Below, in pieces: positions 48,710 to 64,000 of a DNA stretch of 64,000 nucleotides. Each line of letters starts with the position of its first letter. The first letter of the stretch is position 1. The position numbers were made by a program, and so were the translations under genes. Origin of the DNA: Phallusia mammillata (Eukaryota; Chordata; Ascidiacea; Phlebobranchia; Ascidiidae); assembly GCA_003260075.1 (NCBI GenBank), contig QLIY01000604.1:1-64000 (forward strand). Direction: 5' to 3'. The notes below the pieces were generated by a model, which did no database searches, was not told where the DNA came from, and was given only the letters and a program-made list of their open reading frames with translations.

Positions 48710-50114
48710 GCAAATACTACACCCAATGTGTAAGACCTGTTCCTAGTTTTCTCCCAACCCTCTTGTTGCAAAATTTAAGAACAAGTATTATGTCATGCTA
48801 CAGTGTTAGTACAATTTAAGTATTTTAAAGTTGCATTGTATTTAAAGGTAATTTTCATAATTGCACAGCCATTTTTATCATATTATATTTTTATGTATGA
48901 TTTCAATTGTAATTCGCAAGCAAGTAAACTCAAGAAATTTGCAAAGGGTATTTTGTATTCTATACATGTCGACAAAAAATATTCAAAATGAATGCGTTTC
49001 TGTTGTTTTGTGTGTAGCATCAATTAATGGTTAAACTATCTTTTTGGGGTCCCTAAATTCCAAACAAATATTTTTTAACTTCTATCTTTTGCTGCCTGCT
49101 TATTGTAAGTCATGATGAACGGTACTCGTTTATTGGTCTGTTTTTATTGGGGACATGCAATACCTGAATGTATAAACAATAAATTTATATGAACACGTTT
49201 TTTCCAATCGGTACTGCCACATTTATTATTTGCAAAAGTCATATTAGTTCTATTAGCTTCAAGCTCTGTTGTTGCATTCGAACTGTGTACATACTGTATT
49301 ACTACATAGCTTTTAATACAAATAATGAAATGTTGAGAAACTAATGCAAATTTTAAAATACATGTGCAATCTTCCTATTGAAGGGCTAACCCATTTTGAA
49401 CTACTTTGTTTGTGACATCCATCTGTAAATGCTTGGTGCACAGTGTTTGCTACATTTTTAAGCATGTTGTTTCGCCTATGAACATGACCAATGAAAAAAT
49501 ACTGGTCATGTGGTAAGTTAGGTCAGTATAATTCCTTTATAATGACTTGTTCGAATACAGCACTGTGCTTAACAGTGTTGGAAGGACACAAGTGACCTTT
49601 TTTATAACTTGTCTTTAGTGTCAGAAATGAAAAGACTTTATTGGACCTACCACAGACAGTGACTTAATGGAAATTCCTTAATTGACAAATTAATACTTTG
49701 GTTTAATTTAATCAAACAACAGCATCACCTTATTGGGTTCTGTTCTGTTCAAAGTGGAGATAGCTTATTGTGAAAGAAGTTGTGAAGAACTATAAAAAAA
49801 AAGTTATTTTAAAGCATTCCTTTTAGGACTGTTTTTTTTTTAACTGAAAACTATACTTCACTAATATAACCTAATACAAAACCTTGAGGCCGGATGACTA
49901 TGCCATGTAAAACTTGACTTACATTTGAAAACTACCAAAACACAACACACATGTTTATGACAATATTGGTTTACTGATAATAGTTTGGAAAACACACAGA
50001 AAAGCATAACATGCGACATTGAAACTGCAATAAGCAATTTGCCACTGTGAACATTCAAATGTTCTGAATACGGAACTTCCATGCTCAACGTTTGGAGACA
50101 AACCAATCATTTGT
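48710..50114. other. Convergent spacer between amisyn and CCT2
   Basis: This stretch holds the 3' untranslated regions of both genes. No coding sequence was found. Part of a dispersed repeat (TTAGGTCAGTATAATTCCTT) near 49515 resembles pieces at 17265 and 48290. Confidence 0.5.
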
Positions 50115-53100
50115 TTAGTGGGGATGATCAGGTCGTCGTTTCCTAAATTAAAAAGTAATTCCATTGATACAAAAGCATTGAACCAATACATTATAAGCTG
50201 CAGATATTAATTGATGTTTCTTACATACATTGTATTTTGCAATGAAATCCTTTTTAAAACAAAAAATAAATTGTTGAGATAGTTTGACAGGACGCTAAAG
50301 CATAACCATTTTGATATTGACAGGCCCAACAGACAACATCTAATCTAACTGCCTCTTGTGATGTGTTTTAAAAAAGCTAATGTATAAAATATTTTTTTCA
50401 TGTTGCTAAAATACCTTGGTGCGGATCTAATGATGTTGTCAACTCTTAGGATCATTTCAGCAGCTTCTGCGGCACTTAGCAGCACCTGTCGTTTGACTTG
50501 GTACGACTCTGTGATGCCGAGACTTTTCATACAAGCTATTTCGCCCTCCTCCATATCTGGCAAAAATCAATACTAAATTAAATCAAGGGATGTTTTAAAT
50601 CCTACATTGAAGATTATTAAATTGTACAGTGCTTGATAACGAAACACGTAAAATGTCTTATTGCATAAATATAGATTCCCATGAAGTGAGTTATTGTGAA
50701 GTTCAAAAAAAAACATTAAAATAACTACACCCCAACCAGTTAAACTTAAATAACTGCAAAGAGCAATTGTTCCAAAATGGGCTTGATCAAAAAACAAAAC
50801 TGGCAGGGAGCTTGCAAAAACAATTGCAATTCACAATGCATTGAACTGTGTATTTTTGCATGTAAGAGATATGACTTCAATTTCATTTTACCAATCTGGT
50901 TCTAATGGGTTGGAGCAATGCTGATTAAGTCAGAGATACACAAATGGCCAAGACAGGATTAGAAACCAGCTTGTGGTGAAAAGGCAATTTCACCAAACAC
51001 TCAGTCATCTTGGGGACTAAGTATATCACAACATAAGCATATCACTACTGGGTGGAATGTAGAACAATTGAAACAATCTTGGGTCAGTCCTGGAAATAAC
51101 ATTTGTCGAAAAGCAGTAACTTACCTAGGCCAAAGGAGTTTTTTCCTTCTGCATGGGCAGCTCTCAATTGAGACACAAGTTCAGCACTGTCAAAACCTGC
51201 ATTGTCCGCAATGGTAACTGGAATCTAAACAAAAAGAGAGTTTAACAAAGTAGTCAATACTATTAAATAAAGTTTAATATGTACAGAGAACTTATAGTCT
51301 AGCTTTACTGAGAGAAAACTGCCATTGGAGGAGCAAAACTCAGAATTCCATGACGAACAAGCTAACCCAGTGGTTCTTAACCTATGGCACACACACCACT
51401 GGTGGTACACCAGTGCTTTTTAGGTTTTCTGCGAGTATCTTTTCATTGTATTCTTTTAAGTTTTGTATTCATTTTAATTGATTTTTTAAGATTCATAATT
51501 GTTACCCTTGTTTGACCCAACTTATCAGCCCTGGTTTGGGACAAAACTCTTGTTTAGGACATTTGTCCCGAAATGCTAACTGTGCAGGTTTTAAAAATAT
51601 GATAGACTGGTCAACAAAAGTAGTCCTAAATAGAAAAATATCATTTAACCATTTAAACAGGAGTGGTACCCAGCAATAGAAAATTCAGTCAGGTAGTATA
51701 TGATCAGTATAAGGTTGAGAACCACTGAGTTAACCTTTTTTGAATTTATAAAATTTATCAAAACTCAACAAACTAAAAAGCTATCAGGGTACAATACCTG
51801 TAAAAGTGCTTTTCCAAAAGATTCCATGGCCACAGATTCTTTACCAGGGGTTTTCATTGCAGAAATATGAACAGCATTTGCCATTAATGCCTCACAACAA
51901 CCTCCACCCTGCACAGTTCGGGTCTCGGCAACTGTTCGCTGCAAAACGCAAAGGGCATCATGTAGGGAACGCTCGGCTTCATCAAGAATCTGTTTGGTAG
52001 CACCGCGGAGAATGATTGTGCATGCTTCTGCTCTAGCAACACCTAGATAAATGGAAACAAAGTCAAAGAGGTGTTGGTTTTACTGCAAACGATTAAACGA
52101 GAGTTTCGTTAACAAATAGTTAAATACATTTGGAAACGTTTTTCAGAAAAAGTTTTAAGTAGTGTTTTTAAACTTTTGGGTGAATGACTATTTTCCCTAA
52201 GAATACTTTCAACTAAATGAAAATAGGAAAAATTCAGTCAGGCAAGCTAGTTTCATGATTTGTGGATCAAGTACTGTTTGGCAAATGAGGCAACATCAAA
52301 ATGTAAGCACATATGAAATGTAACTGAAAAATTTTATCCACAAAAAACTATCTTTGTTCAAACACACAAAACTCACCTGAAAACTTGATCAGTTTGTCTT
52401 CACCAATCATCACCTCTTCAATCAGGTCACAATGTCCGAGTGTTACAAGGTCAGGTCTGTCAAATGTTGAGCAGATTTCTCCACCCAGCACAAGTGCAAG
52501 TCTTTCTACTCCCTCAAAATCAGCATGTTCGATGGCCATCACATTAGCATCAGCAAATAACTGCTCTGGGTAATTGTAGATTAACTGCCTGTAAAAAGAA
52601 AAAAAAAATTTGAAGACTCAGAAGATGTAAAAAGGTTTGTTCTGTTGCTAGGGTGTGAAGTTATTCTACTATAAAAAGAGCAGTATTTTAGGCACTTACT
52701 ATCTATTTTTTTAACATGTTTTGTTATTTTCAACACACAAACCCCAGCAAAGGCCATATAACAGAACCTTAAACACCCAATCTTATCAAAATTGTTGCTG
52801 TTTTCATGCTGTTTCCGTATTCTGTATTTAAACAACAGTATAACAACTAGTGATGGGACGGGTACCCGGTACTCGGTACTCGGTACTCGGTATCGAACGA
52901 TTTCAGTGGTATCGATACTCGTACTCGGTATCGAAATATTTTGTCCCAGTTTTCGATACCAACATGCGAGTACCGAAGGTCGGTTTACAACATAAAAACA
53001 CAGGCAACTTTATGCCAAATTTGCTTTGGACAACACAAAATCGGGAAAAAGTTCCGCCCGGTTACGTATATTTTTTTCGCTATCGTGTGGAGATTACATT

Positions 53101-55404
53101 TTTCCGCATGTGCGTGTGTGCACCTGTACCCCGACTATGGTAGATAAATTAGCCAGTGATTTATAACTAAGTACAACAATGTACTTAAGTACTCGGTAAT
53201 CGTACTCGGTACTCGGTATCGAAGGTATATACATGTGGTACTCGTACTCGGTATCAGTACTCGCTTCAAAACCTGGTATCGTCCCATCACTAATAACAAC
53301 GATACATAACGAACATAACAATTTGAATGTTTTGTAGATAATAAATGTAATATCTTGGGGTACCTGTTAATAAAGCAATTGATACCATGACTAAGTATCT
53401 TTTCACATTTTTCCTTCATCTTAGTTTTTTCCGCAAGTTCAATTTCAGCCACTTTTGCTGTTCCATCTACTCTTACTCTTGATCCGAAAATCTAATCAAA
53501 GGAAACAACGGTTATTTAACAATTAGTTACAATTGAATTATGTTTCAGTTACTTTAATTTTGTCTGTGTCCATAGAAGTGTTTGCAATCATAATCTTGGC
53601 ATTCTCAAGTCGTTTTGGCTGATTCATTCCAATCTTTTTGTCAAGGAGGAATCCTTCATCCAGACAAGAGTCAGTCATTGTGCCACCGAGCTTTTTGATG
53701 ATCTGAAATAAGCATACAGCAAATTGGTTACAAAGCCAATTTACAATAAAAATCACACACATTTTTCATTTTTCCTGTGTTTTGAATGTTGCTGGTAAAA
53801 AACCCTGACAATATTGTCCAAATCTGACTGTCTGTGGCAAAATATTAAGCAAGATACTCTGTTCATTTTAATCTAAAATAGGATATATTTTTGGCCATAT
53901 TATGTGGACAAATGGTTAAATATTTGTTTTACAGTAAATAATAACAAACAAAAGATATATAATGGGTGAATAATTTGTACTTGCCTGTATAGCTTCAAGA
54001 TTTCCACTTCCCTTTAATCTTAATATTGCGTCAACAGCCATTTTGGCAAAAAAATCTTTGTGTTGTGTAAGAAGTTTGGAGCTGAGTGTTGTGCGGGCAA
54101 TATTCATCAAATCTTGTTTAAAAAGCTCCTCATTATTTCTGAAACATTAAGAAGCATTTAATATTGCCCCAATCTCCCAACAAAACTTCACATGTGCGCA
54201 ACTAAAGGCAAATCAACAAAAAGCCAGTTATTTATCCACAAAAACAGCCACCACAGTAAACAGGTAACTTACCCATTATCAATGGCAGCATCATCCAATG
54301 CTTTTTTTGCAGCTGCAACAGCCATTCTCCATCCTCTGACAATAGTTTGAGGATGAAATTTTTGGGCAATAAGTTTTTCTGCTTCCTGTGTTTTAACAAA
54401 AAATGCTTTGGATATAGTTGGTATTAAAGAAAGAATATATCTCTTTAAAGAATATATACAGCAACTAATTTTTTTCAAACAATATTTTAAAGCACTGTAA
54501 AATGTACTCAATTTAAAATTTTACCAACAAAATTGTTTATTTTACTGGTTGCATCAAACTTTTTTAGTACAACTATGAAGTGCAGTTGATCAGTGGTGTC
54601 CTTATGTCTTAATAATTGCCTGATAATTTCATCTATTTAATTATATAATATAAATATACAAACAAATTTACCCTGAGAAGTTCGGCAGCTAACACAGTGA
54701 CAGATGTAGTTCCATCTCCAACCTCATCATCTTGGACCTTTGCAAGATCTGTAAACCAACACATTTATTACCATTTATCCACAAAAATTCTAACCTTGCT
54801 TTCAAATAGCATATGTCTACATTATAAAAGGTTCAAACTTTAACATGAATCTTACCAACAAGAACCTTTGCAGCTGGATTATCAACTCCAACAGATTTCA
54901 AGATGGTTGCTCCATCATTGGTTACTGTGATACCAGGTTCAGATGAAGGGCCTTGTCCGGGACTCATAAGAATTTTGTCCATTCCTTTTGGCCCCAGAGT
55001 GCTTTTTACAAGGTCACCAATTGCAATGGCTCCAACAAAAGAAGACTGACATAAAGAGTAACAAAATAATGAACATTTGTTTTTTCCGTATGTTACTTTC
55101 ACCAAAGTAATAACCTGATTTAATTAACAACAATAAGGTTGCAGATATAAAATCACAACACAAGTTAAATATTACATCAGATCATAATAAGCTGCTGAAT
55201 AGATTTTAACGAACTGATTCAGGTTGATGGAACTACAGACTATTTTACATGAATGCATGTACAAAAAGTCAGTTGAATTGGAAAAGTTAAGATGTTTCTT
55301 GGGTATAGTTCACATTGCATTTAATTTATCATTACCATTCTTGCAATTTCCGCCCTCTCTTCCTCTGCTCCTTGAGAATAAATCGAAACTGGATTTAGGG
55401 ACAT
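50115..55404 (-). CDS. CCT2: T-complex protein 1 subunit beta (CCT2 chaperonin)
   Basis: Twelve exons join in phase to exactly 535 residues, the human length: 55336-55404, 54856-55045, 54672-54748, 54273-54385, 53985-54138, 53553-53702, 53364-53491, 52377-52588, 51798-52042, 51125-51224, 50415-50556, 50115-50142. CCT2 is one of eight subunits of the cytosolic TRiC/CCT ring that folds actin and tubulin using ATP. Visible hallmarks are the nucleotide-binding [10 protein letters not shown] and VTNDGATIL, the catalytic GDGTT loop in [19 protein letters not shown], the beta-specific [20 protein letters not shown], and [10 protein letters not shown] in the equatorial domain. The tail RKRRPDHPH matches the human RKRVPDHHPC. 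The loop after KIL is about four residues longer than in human. The intron after exon 5 has a GC donor. An ATG followed by GTAAGA at 55471-55473 could add one methionine by splicing. Confidence 0.95.
50884..51060 (-). repeat. tRNA-derived SINE-like repeat
   Basis: On the minus strand a B-box-like GGTTTCTAATCC follows an A-box-like TGACTGAGTGTTTGG by about 35 bases, the layout of an RNA polymerase III promoter in tRNA-derived SINEs. It lies in a CCT2 intron. It does not fold as an obvious functional tRNA, and a poly-A or target duplication was not established. Confidence 0.35.
51368..51727. mobile_element. hAT-type MITE, 360 bp, in a CCT2 intron
   Basis: The ends are CAGTGGTTCTTAACCT and AAGGTTGAGAACCACTG. 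The flanking octamers are AGCTAACC and AGTTAACC (one mismatch). Subterminal GGTGGTACACCAG and GTGGTACCCAG stretches are present. Its ends resemble those of the 14651 and 41212 elements. Confidence 0.82.
52848..53292. mobile_element. hAT-type MITE, 445 bp, with GGTACTCG tandem motifs
   Basis: The ends are TAGTGATGGGACGGGTACC and GGTATCGTCCCATCACTA. The flanks are a perfect ATAACAAC at 52840-52847 and 53293-53300. Repeats of CGGTACT and GGTATCGAA fill the outer 80 bases on both sides in opposite orientation. The insertion lies in the CCT2 intron between exons 7 and 8. Confidence 0.9.
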
Positions 55405-55473
55405 CTGCAAAAACAGTCATTATGTAAAACTACAATAACTTTATGAAAACAAATTTGTTGAAACTCTTACCAT

Positions 55474-60065
<4,592 letters not shown>

Positions 60066-63000
60066 ATGAAAATGATGAACGGGTCAACCTCTCCTCAGGA
60101 GGGAGAAAACGAACCATCCCCTTATGGAGACCTGAGTCACCAAGCCCAAATCAGGTGCACCGTTGTGGAAGAAATTGTAAACCGAGAGAAGGCTTATCTA
60201 CAGGTTCTGCACTATGCAGTAGATGTAAGTAACAACTGATAAATATCTGACAGTGCAGATATTTTGGAAGATATTTTTTTGGTTTTAACACACATCTCTG
60301 AAAGCCGCTATACCATGATTGATACGATTAAATACAGGTATTCATTTAAGGGATACAATTTTGAGAAAACGACCGAAATTCATATTTCAAATACAAAAAC
60401 ATATTAACAGACGTATTCGCATTACCCAATGCTATAAGAAAGAAGTTTGGTAACTTGCAGCTTCACAGATTTAATTGGTGAACCGATGCGGCCTTTCATT
60501 TTGAGTTATTGCACGAAAGAAACCACGGGTTTAAAATTACGAATACCCTCACCCGGGAAGTTAATACGTTACGTCATGTGGTGACGTAATGAGAACGTGA
60601 CCCCAGCAGCAAACCAGGGGTTATTTCCAGATCTCATGTATAGGAAATAATTATGCAGTGGTCTGCTATTACCAATCTCACTAAGACAGACCTGTAATAC
60701 AGGCTGTATGCACCAAAACATTTTATGGACAGTAGGGCTGGTATTTCGTGGAGAGAATGATGAGTTAACTGTCTACGTTCCCATTGTTCGGTTGCTAATC
60801 CTAAAGCAATAACCTCACACGAAAGATCAGTATCGGTGAAATTGTGTGAAAAGAATCGCTCAAAAGCGAAACTTCATTGCCTGGCATGTCGTTAACAACA
60901 CCTACTTTTCTGATGATGAAAACAACTTATTAAAAGCAGCTTCCGGTTCCACTTGCCTCTACGTAGGTGTCCTGTCGGTGAACGAAAGGGTAAAACTGTC
61001 AAAACAAGTTGCGCTCGTTAGTGCATCGCTATTAGTGATGTTATGAGCATCACACTGTACCTAAATGGGAACTTTGAAGGAAACTTTAAAGCACTGACAT
61101 TGTAAAGATTTAGATAAGTATTGGAAGATATCCCTCACATTTTGTGAAATTGACCATAAAAATAGTATTGAAATACAATACATTCTTTAACATAATCACA
61201 TCGATGAAAAATATGGCATCTTCAAAAATAATTATACACGTTACTTTGTGTGTATTTAATGATTCCAGTGGAGTGTTAAAAAACAATAATTAGGAAACAT
61301 TGCGAAATACATTTGGCTGGTTTGCGATTATAACCTAGTAATTAAGTGTGGTTTGTACACATTTGCCTGCTCACGCAGACAGTGGCTCGTCACCTATAAA
61401 ACGGAAATTAGACTTTCTGTTGCCATGTAGGGACTTTATGCTGGTAATGGCTGGGTCAAAATGCACCCGTGATTAACGTGGTGTTCAAAGGCTTCCAAGA
61501 ATATGAAAAACAAAACTCTTTCAAATGCAATTTTATGATAACATGAATCAATATATCACCTTTCCCAGTCAGGCTCAAATTATATTATGTAACGTATTCA
61601 TTATACTTGCGTAATGTCAAAACGACGAATTGTTACCCCATAGTGTTCCAAATCACAGAATGGTTTTACATTCAATATTAGTTGTTTCTCATCTTTTATC
61701 ACTTGTACCACACCTAAAAACGCCCTTCGTATTTAGGTTATGAAGACTGAATTAGAAAATTGCTGCGAACAAATCGAATTTGAGGTGGAAGACGGTCACG
61801 TGAGGGCGCTGTTCGGAAACGTGGCTGATATCTTGGTATTCCACAAGGCTTTACTGAAATCCCTAGAGTCAGCAGTGGGAATGGCTAATAAGGATCAGGC
61901 GGAAAAAAACGAAGATTTTTACAGAAAGTTGGCAGAGTCCAACATCGGGGAAACATTTGTTAAAATGGTAATTTTCCAAATGTAAGATGTGTCTGGTTTT
62001 ATACAATATCCTTTGCAATACTCCGAATTAGCATTCTCGGTGTGTGTTGGCTATATCGTTTTAGTATGTAAGTTTATATTGCACAAATTTTATGATATGT
62101 TTGCCAGAATTTGAATCACATATGTATAGGCTATAATCAACATAGATTTAACTGTTAAACGGCCCCAATTGCTTAAAAGCCTCTGTTGGCCGTAGAGGTT
62201 AGGGCGTGGCTTATACTGTAAAAAATACGTTGAAATCGTGTGTAACAAGTTTGATCGATTCAACAACATGACTCAATGTATAATGATATCTTTTGCGGAA
62301 GTATGAAATAATTTGCGCTAAAACCACTAACAAATGCAATTACTGCTGTATGATTTATCGCGGTTTTTGTAATCGTTACCGTGGACATTAGTGATTTATA
62401 GGCTGTTAGCTATTGTTTACCAGACATATAACGCGTTACTGGTCAGTAATTGCCCATTTGCATGGCAAAAACGAAAAACTAATTCGTATAACTACCACAG
62501 AAAAGTTCACCTTTAGATTAGCTTTGAGTAGCAGCATTTACTAAAAAACACAAATTAACCTATTTTAGGACACCTTTGACCAAAAACAATTTGTTTCTTT
62601 ATCTATCTTATGAACGTTTACCCATTATACCAACGTTACATAAACTGTTTCATGCTAAACGAATATTTTAGCGCTACATTCCTTTTACAGAGAGATTCGT
62701 TTCGAACTTACGAAATCTACTGTGCGAATCACGCCAGGGCAGAAAAAGTGGCAGCCGATCTTATTCAAATGTCAACGCTTAAACGAAATCTCCAGGTTTG
62801 TCAGTTTAATGTTTACATCCTTATTTATGCTCTCAAACAACTGAAGAGCGTATACTTATCAAATTGTGTTTCACTTTTCGATAAATTTGTGTGTTTTTTC
62901 TATTTATTATAGAAATGGACAATAGAGGGGCCTTTTGCAGAAACAACGTCCAACGAATCAACAATGTTATCCGCTATTCTTAAAGAGCCCCTGCGACACA

Positions 63001-63800
63001 TTTGCAAACTACGCGTATTACTTAAGGTAAACATTCTCCTACATTACTTTAGCTTGACACTCTAGGAAAACTATTTTTATAAAGTATAAGTAGTAGTAAT
63101 GAATGCATTCATGGGCGTGTTAAGTTAGGCGCAATTGAATCATAATGGATTCTGTAACTTTCAACGATATTGTAAAACACAACTAGCAAAAACTAAGACT
63201 CCGTTCGGTTCATCTTCCTGACAAACGGTTTAAAATTCCACTGCGAAACCCAAATGCTCTCCTGGGTAGGCAAAGGTGGTCGCCATTTTTTTCCGACAAG
63301 TGATTTTGCTATGCAGCGTATTAATATGAACGAAAAGTGTCACCAAGTGAAGATAATATTTGCAAAACAACCCCTTTATGCACATGAAAGCCGGACCAAA
63401 AACAATACATCAAGTATTATGGCTTATTAAGATCCTACCGTCAAGCAAAAAAAAAAAAAAACGGTTGTATCATCAAATTTACGGCTACTTTAATGAAAAT
63501 ACTAAAGCTGAAGTTTATCGGAGCTGTGTTACTTAACACAGAAAATGGTTTTTTAATGATTCAGTTTTTGTGATTTTACAGACTTTGGCGGTTTTCACCC
63601 CTGCCGTTCACCCTGACCTTGATGATATATTCACATCGATTCAGATTACGCACGGGGCGATGACGTCAATAGAGGCAACCAAGCGTGGCAATATCTTACA
63701 GGGTGCTTACGAAATATGCGACCAACTTCAGCAAGTTTGGGACAACAGGGGCTTGTGCAACAAACAGGGATTTCTGACTAAACGTGGCGGAAGTGTCAAG
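60066..63800 (+). CDS. Dbl-family RhoGEF (DH domain, start of PH domain), 3' end outside the window
   Basis: Five exons join in phase to 276 residues: 60066-60224, 61737-61967, 62691-62795, 62913-63026, 63582-63800. A short polar start (MKMMNGSTSPQEGENEPSPY) leads to a DH domain of about 190 residues. Conserved region 1 is VVEEIVNREKAYLQVL, and the helix pair LFGNVADILVFHKALLKSL follows. Conserved region 3 is LKEPLRHICKLRVLLKTL, then HPDLDDIFTSI. The final exon begins a PH domain: KQGFLTKRGGSVK. DH domains exchange GDP for GTP on Rho GTPases and the PH domain targets membranes. Conserved region 3 usually reads (L/I)KPVQR(I/L)-(C/P)-(R/K)-YPLLLKEL; here the Q and YP positions are replaced. The start is provisional because an upstream exon could splice to the AG at 60090. 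Confidence 0.82.
62170..62265 (+). repeat. Possible tRNA-like or SINE fragment in a RhoGEF intron
   Basis: A TGGCCGTAGAGGTTAGGGCG stretch looks like a tRNA 5' half with an A-box-like start, followed 60 bases later by TTTGATCGATTCAA, a poor B box. Pairing of the acceptor arms is not evident. I regard it as a decayed SINE at best. Confidence 0.2.
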
Positions 63801-64000
63801 GTTGGTAGCCCGTATTGAGTTGTTGGCGCATATAGGTCACTACTGCCTTTGATAGCTTATAGAAATTAAATAGATTCTAACATAAGCGGAAAGTTTAAAA
63901 AGAGACAACCAATTTACAGTTTTTTATGGTGTCTCTATTCAAATACAAGCAAACAATTGTGTTTTTTACAATCGATAGAGTGTTGTTTTGTAATTTACAT

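Overview
This is eukaryotic chromosomal DNA: AT-rich, with short GT-AG introns, short exons and many small transposon relics. The protein set (a ZP-domain protein, CTC1, a CCDC172-like protein, amisyn/STXBP6, CCT2, an SLC22 carrier, a MADF-BESS protein and a Dbl-type RhoGEF), the compact genes and the many allelic differences suggest an ascidian tunicate, perhaps Ciona-like. That assignment is inference. No bacterial genes, CRISPR arrays or viral genes were seen.

Layout: 1-75 is the tail of a hAT-type MITE. Around 690-770 lies a broken relic of an SLC22 first exon. 3212-9150 (+) is an SLC22-family transporter. 10549-11665 (-) is a MADF-BESS DNA-binding protein. 12938-19635 (-) is a secreted or membrane ZP-EGF protein with signal peptide, furin site and transmembrane tail. 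22196-34701 (-) is CTC1, the large subunit of the telomere CST complex. 35912-45495 (-) is a small coiled-coil protein matching CCDC172. 46697-48709 (+) is amisyn. 50115-55404 (-) is CCT2. 60066 to beyond the window end (+) is a DH-PH RhoGEF. I rebuilt the models exon by exon from splice sites and reading phase. The totals fit the families: 535 codons for CCT2, 216 for amisyn, 267 for the CCDC172-like protein, 439 for the ZP protein and 240 for the MADF protein.

The genes do not form one pathway. They are ordinary single-copy animal genes lying next to each other.

The strongest unusual signal is structural. There are 35 pure poly-C tracts, all on the + strand and none shorter than 10. Most are flanked by near-identical copies of neighbouring sequence that differ by a few percent. 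The best explanation is assembly gap placeholders written as C, joining redundant contig ends from two divergent haplotypes. This breaks or duplicates exons of SLC22, CTC1 and the CCDC172-like gene. As a bonus, both alleles of some loci are visible, including a MITE with its filled and empty target sites in the same window (7857-8276 against 8835-8842). At least six more short elements with 8-bp target duplications, typical of hAT transposons, are scattered through introns and intergenic DNA.

I did not find a convincing new multi-gene biological system.
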